Assembly: GCA_037176705.1 (NCBI GenBank)
Contig: CM073899.1
Span: 7,812,001 to 7,876,000 of the forward strand
Origin: Molossus alvarezi
Taxonomy: Eukaryota > Chordata > Mammalia > Chiroptera > Molossidae
Reading direction: 5' to 3'
DNA: 64,000 bases
Of this stretch, positions 37,201 through 47,002 are shown in pieces. The position numbers and the translations under genes were made by a program. The notes beneath the pieces are model-generated. The model saw only the letters and a list, made by a program, of their open reading frames with translations, did no database searches and was not told the DNA's origin. Every line of letters begins with the position of its first letter. Position 1 is the first letter of the stretch.

Positions 37201-38147
37201 TCAAAATAGATAAAAGACTTAAATGTGACTCATGAATCCATAAAAATCCTAGAAGGAACTGTAGGCAACAAAATTTCAGACATTATACACAGCAGAATTT
37301 TCACTGACACATCACTTAAGGCTACAGAAACAAAGGAGAAAATGAACACATGGGACTACATCAAACTCAAAAGTTTCTGCACAGCAAAAAACACAATCAT
37401 TAAAATGGAAAGGCTACGCACTGTATGGGAGAGCATAATTACCAATGATATATCAGATAAGGGGTTAATTTCCAATATATATAGAGTGCTCATACAACTC
37501 AACAAAAGGAAGACAAAGAACCCAATTAAAAAATGGGCAGAGGAACTAAATTGACACCTCTCCCAATAGAACATACAAATGGCTAAGAAACATATGAAGA
37601 AATGCTCAACATCACTAATCACCAGAGAGATGCAAATGAAAACAACAATGAGGTATCACCTCACACCTGTCAGAATGGCCACCATCAACAAATCATCAAA
37701 CAACAGGTGTTGGCGAGGGTGTGGAGAAAAGGGGACTCTAGTACACTGCTGGTGGGAATGCAGACTTGTGCAGCCACTATGGAAAACACTATGGTGTTAC
37801 CTCAAAAAACTAAAAATTGAACTTCCATTTGACCCAGTGATCCCACTTCTATGAATATACCCTAAGAAGCCTGAAACACCAATCAGAAAGACTATAGGTA
37901 CCCCCTTGTTTGTAGCAGCACTATTTACAATAGCTAAGATTTGGAAACAGCCCCAGTGTCCATCAGTAGACGAATGGATAAAAAACTTTGGTACATATAC
38001 ACAATGGAGTACTTTGCAGCTGTAAGAAAGAAATATCTCTTATCCTTTGATAGGACATGGAGGGACCTGGAAAGTGTCATCCTCAGCGAAACAAGCCATA
38101 CAGAGAAAGACAAGTATCATATAATCTCATTTATTTGTGGAATATAA
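34274..38147 (+). pseudogene. L1 ORF2 (endonuclease/reverse transcriptase), degraded
   Basis: ORF2p nicks target DNA and reverse-transcribes L1 RNA at the nick. Order: endonuclease (ATG 34274; CCLQETHL at about 34385-34408, GDFNTLLT at 34699-34723), reverse transcriptase (35880-36900) and C-terminal zinc knuckle with the CX3CX7HX4C pattern (about 37710-37765). The late endonuclease motif SKIDH reads SKIHH and the catalytic FADD reads FAED at 36413-36424. There are several frameshifts, a run of about 24 A at 35328-35351, and a foreign-looking insert at 35606-35642 copied from ORF1. Total about 1290 codons, near full size, but not functional. Confidence 0.92.
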
Positions 38148-38393
38148 TAAACATAACAGTCTGAGGAGTGGGGTAGTCTCAGAGACATGGAAGTGGGATA
38201 CAGACCGACTATCCCCAGAAGAGGTGGTGGGGGGGGGAGAGATAAACCACAGAACTTATATGCATATATGCATGAACAACGGACATGGACAACAAAGCTG
38301 GGGAGAGGGCAGGGAGGGTGGGGGACAGGGGAATCATTGGGGAAAAAGGAGAAACATCAGAAACAAAATAAATTAATTAATTAAATTAAAAAT

Positions 38394-38795
38394 ATCTGCA
38401 AATCTCATAAAGTGATATACCATATAAGCAATATAAAAGATAAAAACATTATAATTATATTAATATATGTAGAAAGAGTATTTGACAACATTTAACATCT
38501 ATCTATAATAATAGTAAAAAACCTCTCAAATAAGTTGCGATAGAGGGAGCACACCACAATATAGTAAAGGCTACATATGATAAACCCAAGCTAGCATGAT
38601 ACTCTGGTGAAACATTGATAGCTCTTTCTTTAAGATCATGAACAGGACATGCCTACTTTCACCATTTGCTTTTATTTAACAAAGTATTGAAGAAAGAGAG
38701 ATAAAAGTCACCCAAATTGAAAAGGAAGAAGTAAAACTGTCATTCTTTGCAGATGGCATGATACTATATAGAGAGCATAGTACCTTGATACTTCC
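38394..38795 (+). pseudogene. Older L1 reverse transcriptase, right part
   Basis: Continues the fragment that ends at 32498: 'gatataccatataagcaata', 'agaaagagtatttgacaaca', and the catalytic motif, which reads FADGM at 38746-38760 instead of FADDM. It stops near 38795, where an L1 5'UTR begins. Confidence 0.78.
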
Positions 38796-39318
38796 CTTTC
38801 ACACTTAGGCCCAGCAGAGGCAGCAACAAACTGTGGAAAACTTGTAGCTTCAAAAAGGTTGTTGAGGGCCAGTCACAGGCAGCATCTTATATTGGCCTAC
38901 ACCAGAGTCTATCTCAATAAGCCCAGAACCAACATACCCAGTGTCTAGCTTTAGATATTTAGATATCCAATAAGCTTCACATGCAGGATATCTAAAGGGA
39001 AATTTCAGCAGGCACCAAACCCTGCTAAGGTGAATTCCACTTCATGCGGTCAGCAATTGCAAAGAAGGTCACACACCATGGTTGTGGTTAAACCTCACAG
39101 TCAGCCACACTGATGGTTGATCCCATGCATAAATGGGCCAATAGCAATCAAGACTCAATTACAATAGAAGAACCATATAACCCACACAAGGGACATTCCT
39201 GGAGCACCCAGCTCAGGTGAAAAAAGAGACTGCATTATTGGATCCCACAAAACTCATACAACATCAAGCCAACAGATGAAGACTGGAAATCATACCAAAC
39301 TATCCAGCACATAGAAAA
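38796..39318 (+). mobile_element. Older L1 5'UTR end
   Basis: Shares 'caatagcaatcaagactcaa' (39141) with the 5'UTR of the half-L1 (46017, gcaatcaagactcaattac), followed by ORF1. This assigns it to the older L1 that runs from here to 47815 with several insertions. Confidence 0.7.
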
Positions 39319-39600
39319 TAAACACAAAAAGATAGACAAAATGGGGAGATAATAAAACAGGCCCCAGATGAAATAACAGGAGAAATCTCTAGGAAAAAGC
39401 TAAATGAAATGGAGACTAGCAATTTATCAAATATAGAATTCAAAGCAATAGTTGAAAGGATGGTCAACAGCATGAAGAAAGGCATAGATACAAACAAACA
39501 ATAAGACCACCCCAAAATAAAGAATATAATATCTGAAATGAAGAATATACTGGAAGGAGACAACAGGAGGTTGGATTAAGTAGAAGATCAAATCAGTGAT

Positions 39601-41157
39601 TTGAAAGACAATTTAAAAAATAATCAATCATACCTAGGAATAAACTTAACCAAAGAAGTAAAGGACCTATTTGCAGAAAACTACAGGTCATTGAAAAAAG
39701 AAATAGAGGAAGATATAAAAAAGTGGAAGCACATACCCTGTTCATGGATTGGAAGAATTAACATAATTAAAATGTCCATACTACCCAAAGCAATCTATAG
39801 ATTCAATGCAATCCCCATCAAAGTACCAACGGCATATTTCATAGAACTAGAACAAATACTTCAAAAGTTCATATGGAACCAAAAAAGACCCCGAATAGCC
39901 ACAGCAATCTTGAAAAAGAAGAACAAAGTAGGTGGGATCACAATACCAGATATCAGGTTATACTACAAAGCGACTGTAACCAAAACAGCCTGGTACTGGC
40001 ACAAGAACAGGCATATAGACCAGTGGAACAGAGCTGAAAACCCAGAAATGGACCCAAGGCAATACGCTCAATTAATATTTGACAAAGGTGGCAAGAGCAT
40101 ACAGTGGAGTAAAGACAGCCTCTTTAATAAATGGTGTTGGGAAAATTGGACAGCTACATGCAAAAAAATGAAACTAGACCATCAACTTACACCATACACA
40201 AAAATAAACTCAAAACGGATAAAAGACTTAAATGTGACCCGTGAATCCATAAAAATTCTAGAAGAAAATGTAGGCAACAAAATTTCAGACATCATACGGA
40301 GCAGAATTTTCACTGATACATCACCTAAGGCAACAGAAATAAAGGAGAAAATGAACACATGGGACTACATCAAACTAAAAAGCTTCTGCACAGCAAAAGA
40401 AACAATCATCAAAATGGAAAGGCAACCCACTGTATGGGAGAACATCATTGTCAATGATGTATCAGATAAGGGGTTAATTTCCAGTATATATAGAGTGCTC
40501 ATACAACTCCACAAAAGGACGACAAAGAACCCAATTAAAAAATGGGCAGAGGAGCTGAATAGACACCTCTCCAAACAGGACATACAAATGGCCAAAAGAC
40601 ATATGAAGAAATGCTCAACATCACTAATCATCAGAGAGATGCAAATTAAAACAACAATGAGGTATCACCTCACACCTGTCAGAATGGCCGCCATCAACAA
40701 ATCATCAAACAACAAGTGTTGGCGAGGGTGTGGAGAAAAGGGGACTCTAATACACTGCTGGTGGGAATGCAGACTGGTGCAGCCGCTATGGAAAACAATA
40801 TGGTGCTACCTCAAGAAATTAAAAATTGAACTTCCATTTGACCCAGTGATCCCACTGCTGGGAATATACCCTAAGAAGCCTGAAACACCAATCAGGAAGA
40901 ATATATGTACCCCCATGTTCATAGCAGCACTATTTACAATAGCTAAGATCTGGAAACAGCCCAAGTGTCCACCAGTAGATGAATGGATAAAAAAGCTGTG
41001 GTACATATACACAATGGAGTACTATGCAGCGGTAAGAAAGAAAGATCTCTTATCCTTTGAGACGACATGGAGGGACCTGGAAAGTATTATCCTAAGTGAA
41101 AGAAGCCAAGCAGAAAAAGACAAATACCACATGATCTCACTTATATTCGGAATATAA
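39601..41157 (+). pseudogene. 518-codon open frame: L1 ORF2 C-terminal third
   Basis: The first ten codons come from the host L1 ([10 protein letters not shown]), and the rest is the ORF2 C-terminal part from '[14 protein letters not shown]' to '[10 protein letters not shown]'. It carries the L1 zinc-knuckle pattern as Cys373, Cys377, His385 and Cys390. No endonuclease or reverse transcriptase core is present, so it cannot be an active enzyme, and I see no promoter for it. The frame has no stop or shift over 1.5 kb, unlike the related sequence in the L1 at 34274-38147. A chimeric transcript is possible but unsupported. Confidence 0.9.
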
Positions 41158-41433
41158 TGAACATAACAGTCTGAGGAATACAGTAGACCCAGACACATGG
41201 AAGTAGGGCACAGACTGACATCCCTCAGAAGAGGGGATGGGGGGTGGGGGGGTGGGAAGAGATAAACCACAGAACTTATATGCATGTATGCATGACCAAT
41301 GGACATGGACAACTAAGCCGGGGAAAGGGTGCAAGGGGGGTAGGGTGGGGGTGCCAATGGGGTAAAAAGGTAAAATATCTGTAACAAAATAAATAAATAA
41401 ATAAATAAATTCATAAAAAAAAATAAAAAAAAA
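39631..41433 (+). mobile_element. Recent 5'-truncated L1 insertion
   Basis: The 3' 1.8 kb of an L1: ORF2 C-terminal third, 3'UTR with a G-rich tract (41238-41258), and an A-rich tail (41391-41433). It is inserted in the older L1 ORF1. The target duplication 'taatcaatca' plus adjoining A residues lies at 39615-39630 and ends at 41443. An open frame across the whole coding part suggests low age. Confidence 0.93.
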
Positions 41434-41965
41434 TAATCAATCAGAAAAGAAAAATTTACAATATGAGAACAGTTTATGTGATTTTGGGGACAATATAAAG
41501 TGTAACAACATCCACATCATAGGTTTACCAGAAGGAGAAGAGAGAGAGCAAGGGATCGAGAACCTACTTGAAAAACAATCACCAAAAACTACCCTAACCT
41601 GGTAAAGGAAAATGATACACAAGTCCAGGAAGTTGCAGAAAGTACCAAACAAGAGACCCACACCAAGACACATCATGATTAAAATGGCAAAATTTAAAGA
41701 CAAAGAGAGAATCTTAAAAGCCACAGAAGAAAGACAGTTTGTTACCTATAAGGGAGTTACAGAAAGAGTCAGAAAATTTATCAACAACAACATTTCAGGC
41801 CAGAGGGGTTGGCATGATATACTCAAAGTGATAAAAGCAATGACCTACACCAAGACTACTTTACTCAGCAAGGCTATCATTGAAAATTGAAAGAGCTTTC
41901 TAGACAAGAAAAAGCTAAAGAAGTTTGTTACCACCAAACCAGCATTACAAGAAATGTTATAGGTC

Positions 41966-42178
41966 CTACTTTAAGAAGAAGAAAAAGGAGGAGGAGGTTG
42001 AGGAGAAGGAGGAGGAGAACAAAAAGGAGAAGGAGAAGGAGAAGGAGAAGGAGAAGGAGAAGGAGGAGAAGCAGAAGCAGAAGCAGAAGCAGAAGCAGAA
42101 GCAGAAGCAGAAGCAGAAGCAGAAGCAGAAGAAGAAGAAGAAGAAGAAGAAGAAGAAGAAGAAGAAGAAGAAGAAGAC
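41966..42178. repeat. Compound purine-rich microsatellite
   Basis: Irregular GGA/GAA at 41966-42025, then about six GGAGAA units (42026-42061), ten GCAGAA units (42071-42130) and about fifteen GAA units (42131-42176). It occupies exactly the ORF1-ORF2 gap of the older L1. Frames encoding Arg-, Lys/Glu- or Ser-runs across it are artefacts of the repeat. Confidence 0.95.
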
Positions 42179-42253
42179 AATAATATAGTTGAAATAATAA
42201 AATGGCAATAAATATGTACCTATCAGTAACTGCCTTAAATGTAAATGGCTTGA

Positions 42254-42523
42254 GCCCTGGCTGGTTTAGCTCAGCATTGGAATGTCAGTCTGCAGACCAG
42301 AAAGTCCTGGGTTCAGATCCCACTAAGGGCACGTATCTTGGTTGTGGTTTGTCCCCAGCCCTAGTTGGGGTCGTGTGGGTGGCAACCACTCGATGTGTCT
42401 CTCTCACATCCATGTTTCTCTCTCTCTTTCTTCCTCCCTCTCTCCCTCTCACTCTATTTGAAGATGGATGCAAAAATGTCTATCTGAAGATAGATACAAA
42501 AATTCCTTCGGTGGGGAGAAAAA
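42254..42523 (+). mobile_element. Ves: Ves SINE (long form) in older L1
   Basis: 'gccctggctggtttagctca' head, 'ggcaaccactcgatgtgtct' centre and CT-rich part at 42417-42460. The tail region carries a partial repeat (tctgaagatagatacaaaaa). Duplicated L1 sequence 'aaatgtaaatgg(c/t)ttga' at about 42238-42253 and 42524-42540. Confidence 0.92.
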
Positions 42524-42566
42524 AAATGTAAATGGTTTGAATACTCCAATCAAAAGACATAAAGTA

Positions 42567-42788
42567 ACCTAGCCAGTGAGGCTCAGTGGATTGAGCATTG
42601 TCACATGGACTGAGAGGTCCCAGTTCAATTCCCAGTCAGGGTATATGCCCGGGTTGCAGACTCGATCACCGAGGGGAACGGGGTGTGCAGAAAGCAGCCA
42701 ATCGATGTTTCTCTTTCACATTGATGTTTCTATCTTTCTCTCTCTTCATCTCTTTCTAAAAAATCAATAAAAACATTAAAAGGAAAAA
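42567..42788 (+). mobile_element. Ves: Ves SINE (second subfamily) in older L1
   Basis: Head 'cctagccagtgaggctcagt', B-box-like 'ccagttcaattcccagtcag', centre 'gcagccaatcgatgtttctc'. Flanked by 'gacataaagta' (42556) and 'gacataaggta' (42792), an 11-bp duplication with one mismatch. Confidence 0.9.
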
Positions 42789-42836
42789 AAGAGACATAAG
42801 GTAGGTGAGTGGATAAAAAAGTCAAACCCATTTACA

Positions 42837-43404
42837 CAGGATGTCCTCAAAATGTATACACACTTTAATAGCTAATAACTCACTTAAGTTTTACTCCTTT
42901 TCACATTTAACTGTTTTGAGATAATGAATGAAGCCAGATTAAGCTTTGAGCAAAGAAAATTTATCTACTAGATATTTTTATGGGGATACATAAAAGATCA
43001 AGCTTGTGGTACAAAACTAGCAACAATGGATGAATTGAGGGCAGCTATTGAAAGAGAATGCACAGATACTGGACAAAATTATTCTTGTTTGCTATTCTAT
43101 TGCTTTGGGTCCAGGCAGTGCTGATAACATGAAGCAATGGAATTGCAAACATCAAGAATCATTTTGTTTGGTATTTGTGTGCATTCATTTTTAATAACTG
43201 TCCTCAATTTGTCCACTGTTGCCATTTTTGTGCTGCAAACTTTATCTTTTATGTATCCCCATAGAAAAGTTTACTGAATAAATGTTCTTTGGTCAAAGCT
43301 TAGTCTGGCATCACCCAATATTTCAAACCAGTTAAACCTGAAAAGGAGTAAAAATTGAGTTATCAGCTCTTGAAGTGTGCAAACATTTTTTTTGGGACAC
43401 CCTA
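42837..43404. mobile_element. Foldback mariner-like element, transposase internally deleted
   Basis: A 568-bp palindrome-like element. Arms of about 250 bp (42837-43088 and 43153-43404) are inverted copies of each other with a loop of about 64 bp. The ends read 'caggatgtcc' and the inverse 'ggacaccct', and the flanks are TA-like (CA at 42835, TA at 43405). Each arm encodes the same fusion: a transposase N-terminus resembling 'ARLSFEQRKFI' joined to a C-terminal segment 'FLWGYIKDQACGTKLATMDE' typical of Tc1/mariner-like transposases. The catalytic core is absent. In the left arm the C-terminal coding starts near 42980 on the plus strand. In the right arm it is on the minus strand and extends further, through the loop. 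Non-autonomous. Confidence 0.85.
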
Positions 43405-46213
43405 TATATGCTATCTACAAGACATCTGCCTCAGAATGAAAGTACACACAGATTGAAAATAAAGGACAGAAAGGCTATATAATGCAAATGGAAACAAAAA
43501 TAAGCCAGGGTAGCAACATTTATATCTGACAAAATTGACTTTAAAATAAATGCTAGAGTAAAAGACAAAGAAGGACACTGCATAATAATAAAAGGAGAAC
43601 TCCAACAACAGGATATAAGCCTTATAATCATTTATGAATCCAACATAGAAGCACCTAAATGTATAAAGCAAATTTTGATGAAGATAAAGGGAGAGACTGA
43701 CAGTAATACAGTCATAGTAGAGAATTTTAACACCCCATTGACACCAATGAATAAATTCTCAAGACAGAAAATCCTTAAGGAAACAGCAGCTTTAAATGAC
43801 ACACTATATTAGGTGCATTTAATTGATATTTTTAGAGCATTTTACCCCAAAACACTAAAATATACATATTTTTCAAGTACCAATAAAATACTTTATAGAA
43901 TAAGCCACTTGTTAGAACACAAAACAAGTCAATAAAATTTTAAAAATTAAAATTATATCAAACATCTCTAATCATAATGGTATGAACCTAAAAATCAATC
44001 ACAAGAAAAACTGAAAAAGAAACAAAGATGTGGAGGACATGGAGTCTAAATAAATTATTACTAAACAATAAATGGGTTAACACCAAGAACAAGAAAGAAA
44101 TAAAAAATACATTGAAACATAAAAATGAGAACACAACAACCCAAAATCTATGGGACACTGTGAAAGCAGTTCTAAGAAGAAAATTCAAAGCATTATAGAC
44201 CTACTTCAAGAAACAAGAAATATATCAAATACAAAATATTGCTTTACACTAAAAGGCACTTGAAAAAGAACAACAAACAAAGCTCAAGTGAGTGGATGGA
44301 AGAAAATAATAAACATTAGGGCAGAAATAAACAAAACAGAGTCGAAAAACTATTAATCTTTTCTCTGGAAAGATAAATAAAATTGACAAACTTTTAACCA
44401 GACCCATCAAGAAATGATGAGAGAAGGCCTAAATAAAATCAGAAATGAAAAAGGAAAAGTAACAACTGACACAAAAGAAATACAAAGGACTGAAAGATGA
44501 TATTATAAACAACTATAAGTTAACAAATTAGAAAACCTGGATGAAATTTCTAAAAAACATAGTCTTCCAAAACTAAATCGGGAATCTGAATCAGAGAATC
44601 TGATTAGACAGATTACAACTAGTGAAATTAAAGCAGTAAAAAAAATCAAAAAACCTTCCAACAAACAAAAGCCCTGCACCTGATGACTTTACAGGTGATT
44701 TTATCAAACACTCAGAGAAGAACTAACACTACCTTCTCAAACTAATTTTAAAAATTCAAGAAGAAGAAAGACTCCCAAACTCATTTTATAAGGCAGCATT
44801 ATCCTAATTCCAAAACCGAATATAGACATGACAAAGAAAGAAATTATGAAAAAGATTTCTAGTCAAGAAGGTGGTGTAGGTAAACATAGTATCACCTCCT
44901 CCCACAACTACATCAAAATTACAACTAAACTACAACACTACTGTCATTCAGAATCCCCTAAAAATCGACCTGAATGGAAGTCCTTCAACTACAAAATTAA
45001 AGAAGAAGCCATATTGAGACTGATAGGAGGGGCGGATAAAAACCAGGAGGGAAAAGCCCCTTTGGGAAAATCCTCCCTGAGAAGTGAGGGGTCCTTGCCA
45101 CACACCAGGTGCCCAGATCAGGGTTCCGATGCCAGGAAGAGAGTCCCCATCACTTCTGGCTGGAAAAAACAGGGGGAACTGATGCTGAGGGAGGCTAAGG
45201 CTGCTGAAGCCCCAGGCAGTTCCTCTTAAAGGGCCCTCGCACAGACTTACTCGGACTTGCTCCCTCTAAGCTCAGAGGGAAGCAAATTGAGGGGTTCCAG
45301 AGACATACAGGGAAGAACTGAGCTGTTTGGCCTTGGGATGAAGGCTAGAGAGCCGGCTTTCTCCTGGACAGGTGTGCTGGCGGAGGCTGATGCTCCTTTG
45401 GTGAGCCCTTTACTGGGGCGGCAGACAGCCACCATATCTGGGACTCAGCAACCTGGCTCACACTGTTTGTCCCACCCTGGTGATTCCCTAAGGCCCCACC
45501 CCACCCAAGCTGTCTCCAAAGGCCTTACCGAAGGATTGGCCTGTCTTGGATCCCGCTTCAGAGTTTCCTAAAATCTCTCAAAGAAGCAGCATCTGGTCTC
45601 AGCGAGCCCCATACCTCTTGTTAAGTGGCCCCAGGCCTGGCACTAGAAGCAGCCAGCCTTGTTTCACTACTTGGCTTTTCCTGGGCACCTACAAGCCCAG
45701 CACAAGAAGCAGCCATCTGCAGATCACTTTGTAGCTTATGACAGGTGGCCCTGGATATAACACAGGCAGTGGCTGACCTTGCCCCAGAGCCAGCACACCC
45801 AGTGGACAGCTTCAGACCACACCCAACCATTTTACAAGTAACACACTCAATGAGTGAACTCAGTAGGTACCAGATCCCTGATGAAGTAAGTGTTGCTCTG
45901 TGTGGTGGGCCCCTACACAACTTATCCTGCAAGGTAGTCTGAGTCCAGTGGTCAGTGGGCACAGCCAGTCCTTGTAGATGATCAGCCTGAGTAAATTCTT
46001 TCATTGATATGCCAACAGCAATCAAGACTCAATTACGACAGAAGGGTATACAGTCCACATTAGGGGTGCACTTTAAAGTCCCAGCTGGGGTGATCAGGGA
46101 GGCTGTGCCACTGAACCCTACAGAACACCTACAACAATAGGCCACTCTATTAAGCCTAGGAGACATAGCAACCCTACCTAATACATAAAAACAATAACAG
46201 GGAAGCAGCCACA

Positions 46214-47002
46214 ATGAGGAGACAAAGAAACATGTCCAAAATGGAAGAAAATAACAAAACTCCAGGAAAAGAATTAAACAAAATGGAGATAAGCAATCAA
46301 TCAGATGCAGAGTTCAAAACACAGGTTATGAGGTTGCTCAAGGAACTTGGTGAGACCTTCAAGGAACTTGGTGAGACCTTCAAGGAACTTAGTGAGACCT
46401 TCAAGGAACTTAAGGAGACCTTCAAGGAACTTAGTGAGAGCATCGACAATATAAAAAAAGGACTAGGACAGTGTAAGAAGCCTTTGGGACAACTTTAAGT
46501 GTGCCAGTAGGAGAAGAGAGAGAACAAGAAATTAAAAACCTATTTGAAACAGTAATGACAGAAAACTTCCCTAACTTGGTGAAGGAAACAGACATACAAA
46601 TCCAGGAAGCACAGAGAGTCCCAAACAATATGAAACCAAAGACACACACCAAGATGCATCATCATCAAAATGCCAATGGTTAAATACAAAGAGAGAATCT
46701 TAAAAGCAGCAAGAGAAAAGCAGTTTGTAACCTACAAAGGAGCTCCCATAAGTCTATCAGTTGATTGCGCAAAAGAAACTTTGCAGGCCAGAAATGAGTG
46801 GCAAGAGATATTCAAGGTGATGAAAAGCAATGACCTACAACCAACATTACTCTATTCTGCAAAGCTATCATTTAGAATCGATGGCCATATTAAGAGTTTC
46901 CCAGACAAGAAAAAGCTAAAGGAGTTCATCACCACCAAACCAGTATTATATGAAATGTTGAAAGGTCTTGTTGAAGGAGAAGAACAAAAATATGAACAAT
47001 GA
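46214..47002 (+). pseudogene. ORF1 of the half-L1, with expanded coiled coil
   Basis: It starts at the ATG at 46214 (MRRQRNMSKMEENNKTPGKE). Residues about 43-77 are five copies of a seven-residue unit (KELGETF and variants), with Leu and Phe spaced as coiled-coil a/d positions. One frameshift near 46485 and a small deletion at the start of the RRM follow. The RRM and C-terminal domain continue as ENFPNLVKE, IQIQEAQRVP, YKERILKAAREKQFVTYKGA and KLKEFITTKPVLYEMLKGL to the stop at 47000. About 260 codons. The role of ORF1p in a half-L1 is presumably binding its own RNA (inference). Confidence 0.87.
46340..46444. repeat. 21-bp coding tandem repeat (coiled-coil heptads)
   Basis: Five units starting at 46340, 46361, 46382, 46403 and 46424 ('aaggaacttggtgagacctt' plus c, with variants). 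Each unit equals one heptad of the ORF1p coiled coil, so the array adds whole helical turns without shifting the frame. Confidence 0.93.

Larger units (their letters stand above)
32499..38393 (+). mobile_element. Nearly full-length young-type L1 (5.9 kb), degraded
   Basis: The element has a 5'UTR (32499-33330), ORF1 (33331-34228), a 45-bp inter-ORF gap, ORF2 (34274-38147) and a 3'UTR with a G-rich tract (38226-38240), and ends with TTAA/TAAA-type A-rich repeats. It is inserted in the reverse transcriptase of an older L1, with an imperfect target duplication. The 5'UTR matches that of the element at 56213-59544 over its whole length, so both belong to one bat L1 family. Frameshifts and stops in both ORFs show that it is no longer active. 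Confidence 0.92.
39319..41965 (+). pseudogene. Older L1 ORF1, split by another L1
   Basis: The N-terminal part (39319-39630) reads ...ISRKKLNEMETSNLSNIEF and a coiled coil with internal stops. A 1.8-kb L1 insertion follows. ORF1 resumes at 41434 with 'KCNNIHIIGLPEGEE'-like, 'KRPTPRHIMIKMAKF' (41646), 'KDKERILKAT' and 'KKFVTTKPALQEML', and ends at the TAG near 41958. It is the same protein type as in the other L1s but diverged, with frameshifts near 41590 and 41890. The inter-ORF gap that follows has expanded into a microsatellite. Confidence 0.85.

Noticed and set aside
41887..42208. Arg-, Ser-, Phe- or Lys/Glu-run proteins of 69-98 codons
   Set aside because: They are translations of the purine microsatellite in several frames, on both strands, with no flanking coding signal.
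44828..45229. 133-codon frame as a gene
   Set aside because: It spans the junction of the older L1 and the half-L1 5'UTR, so it has no independent origin.
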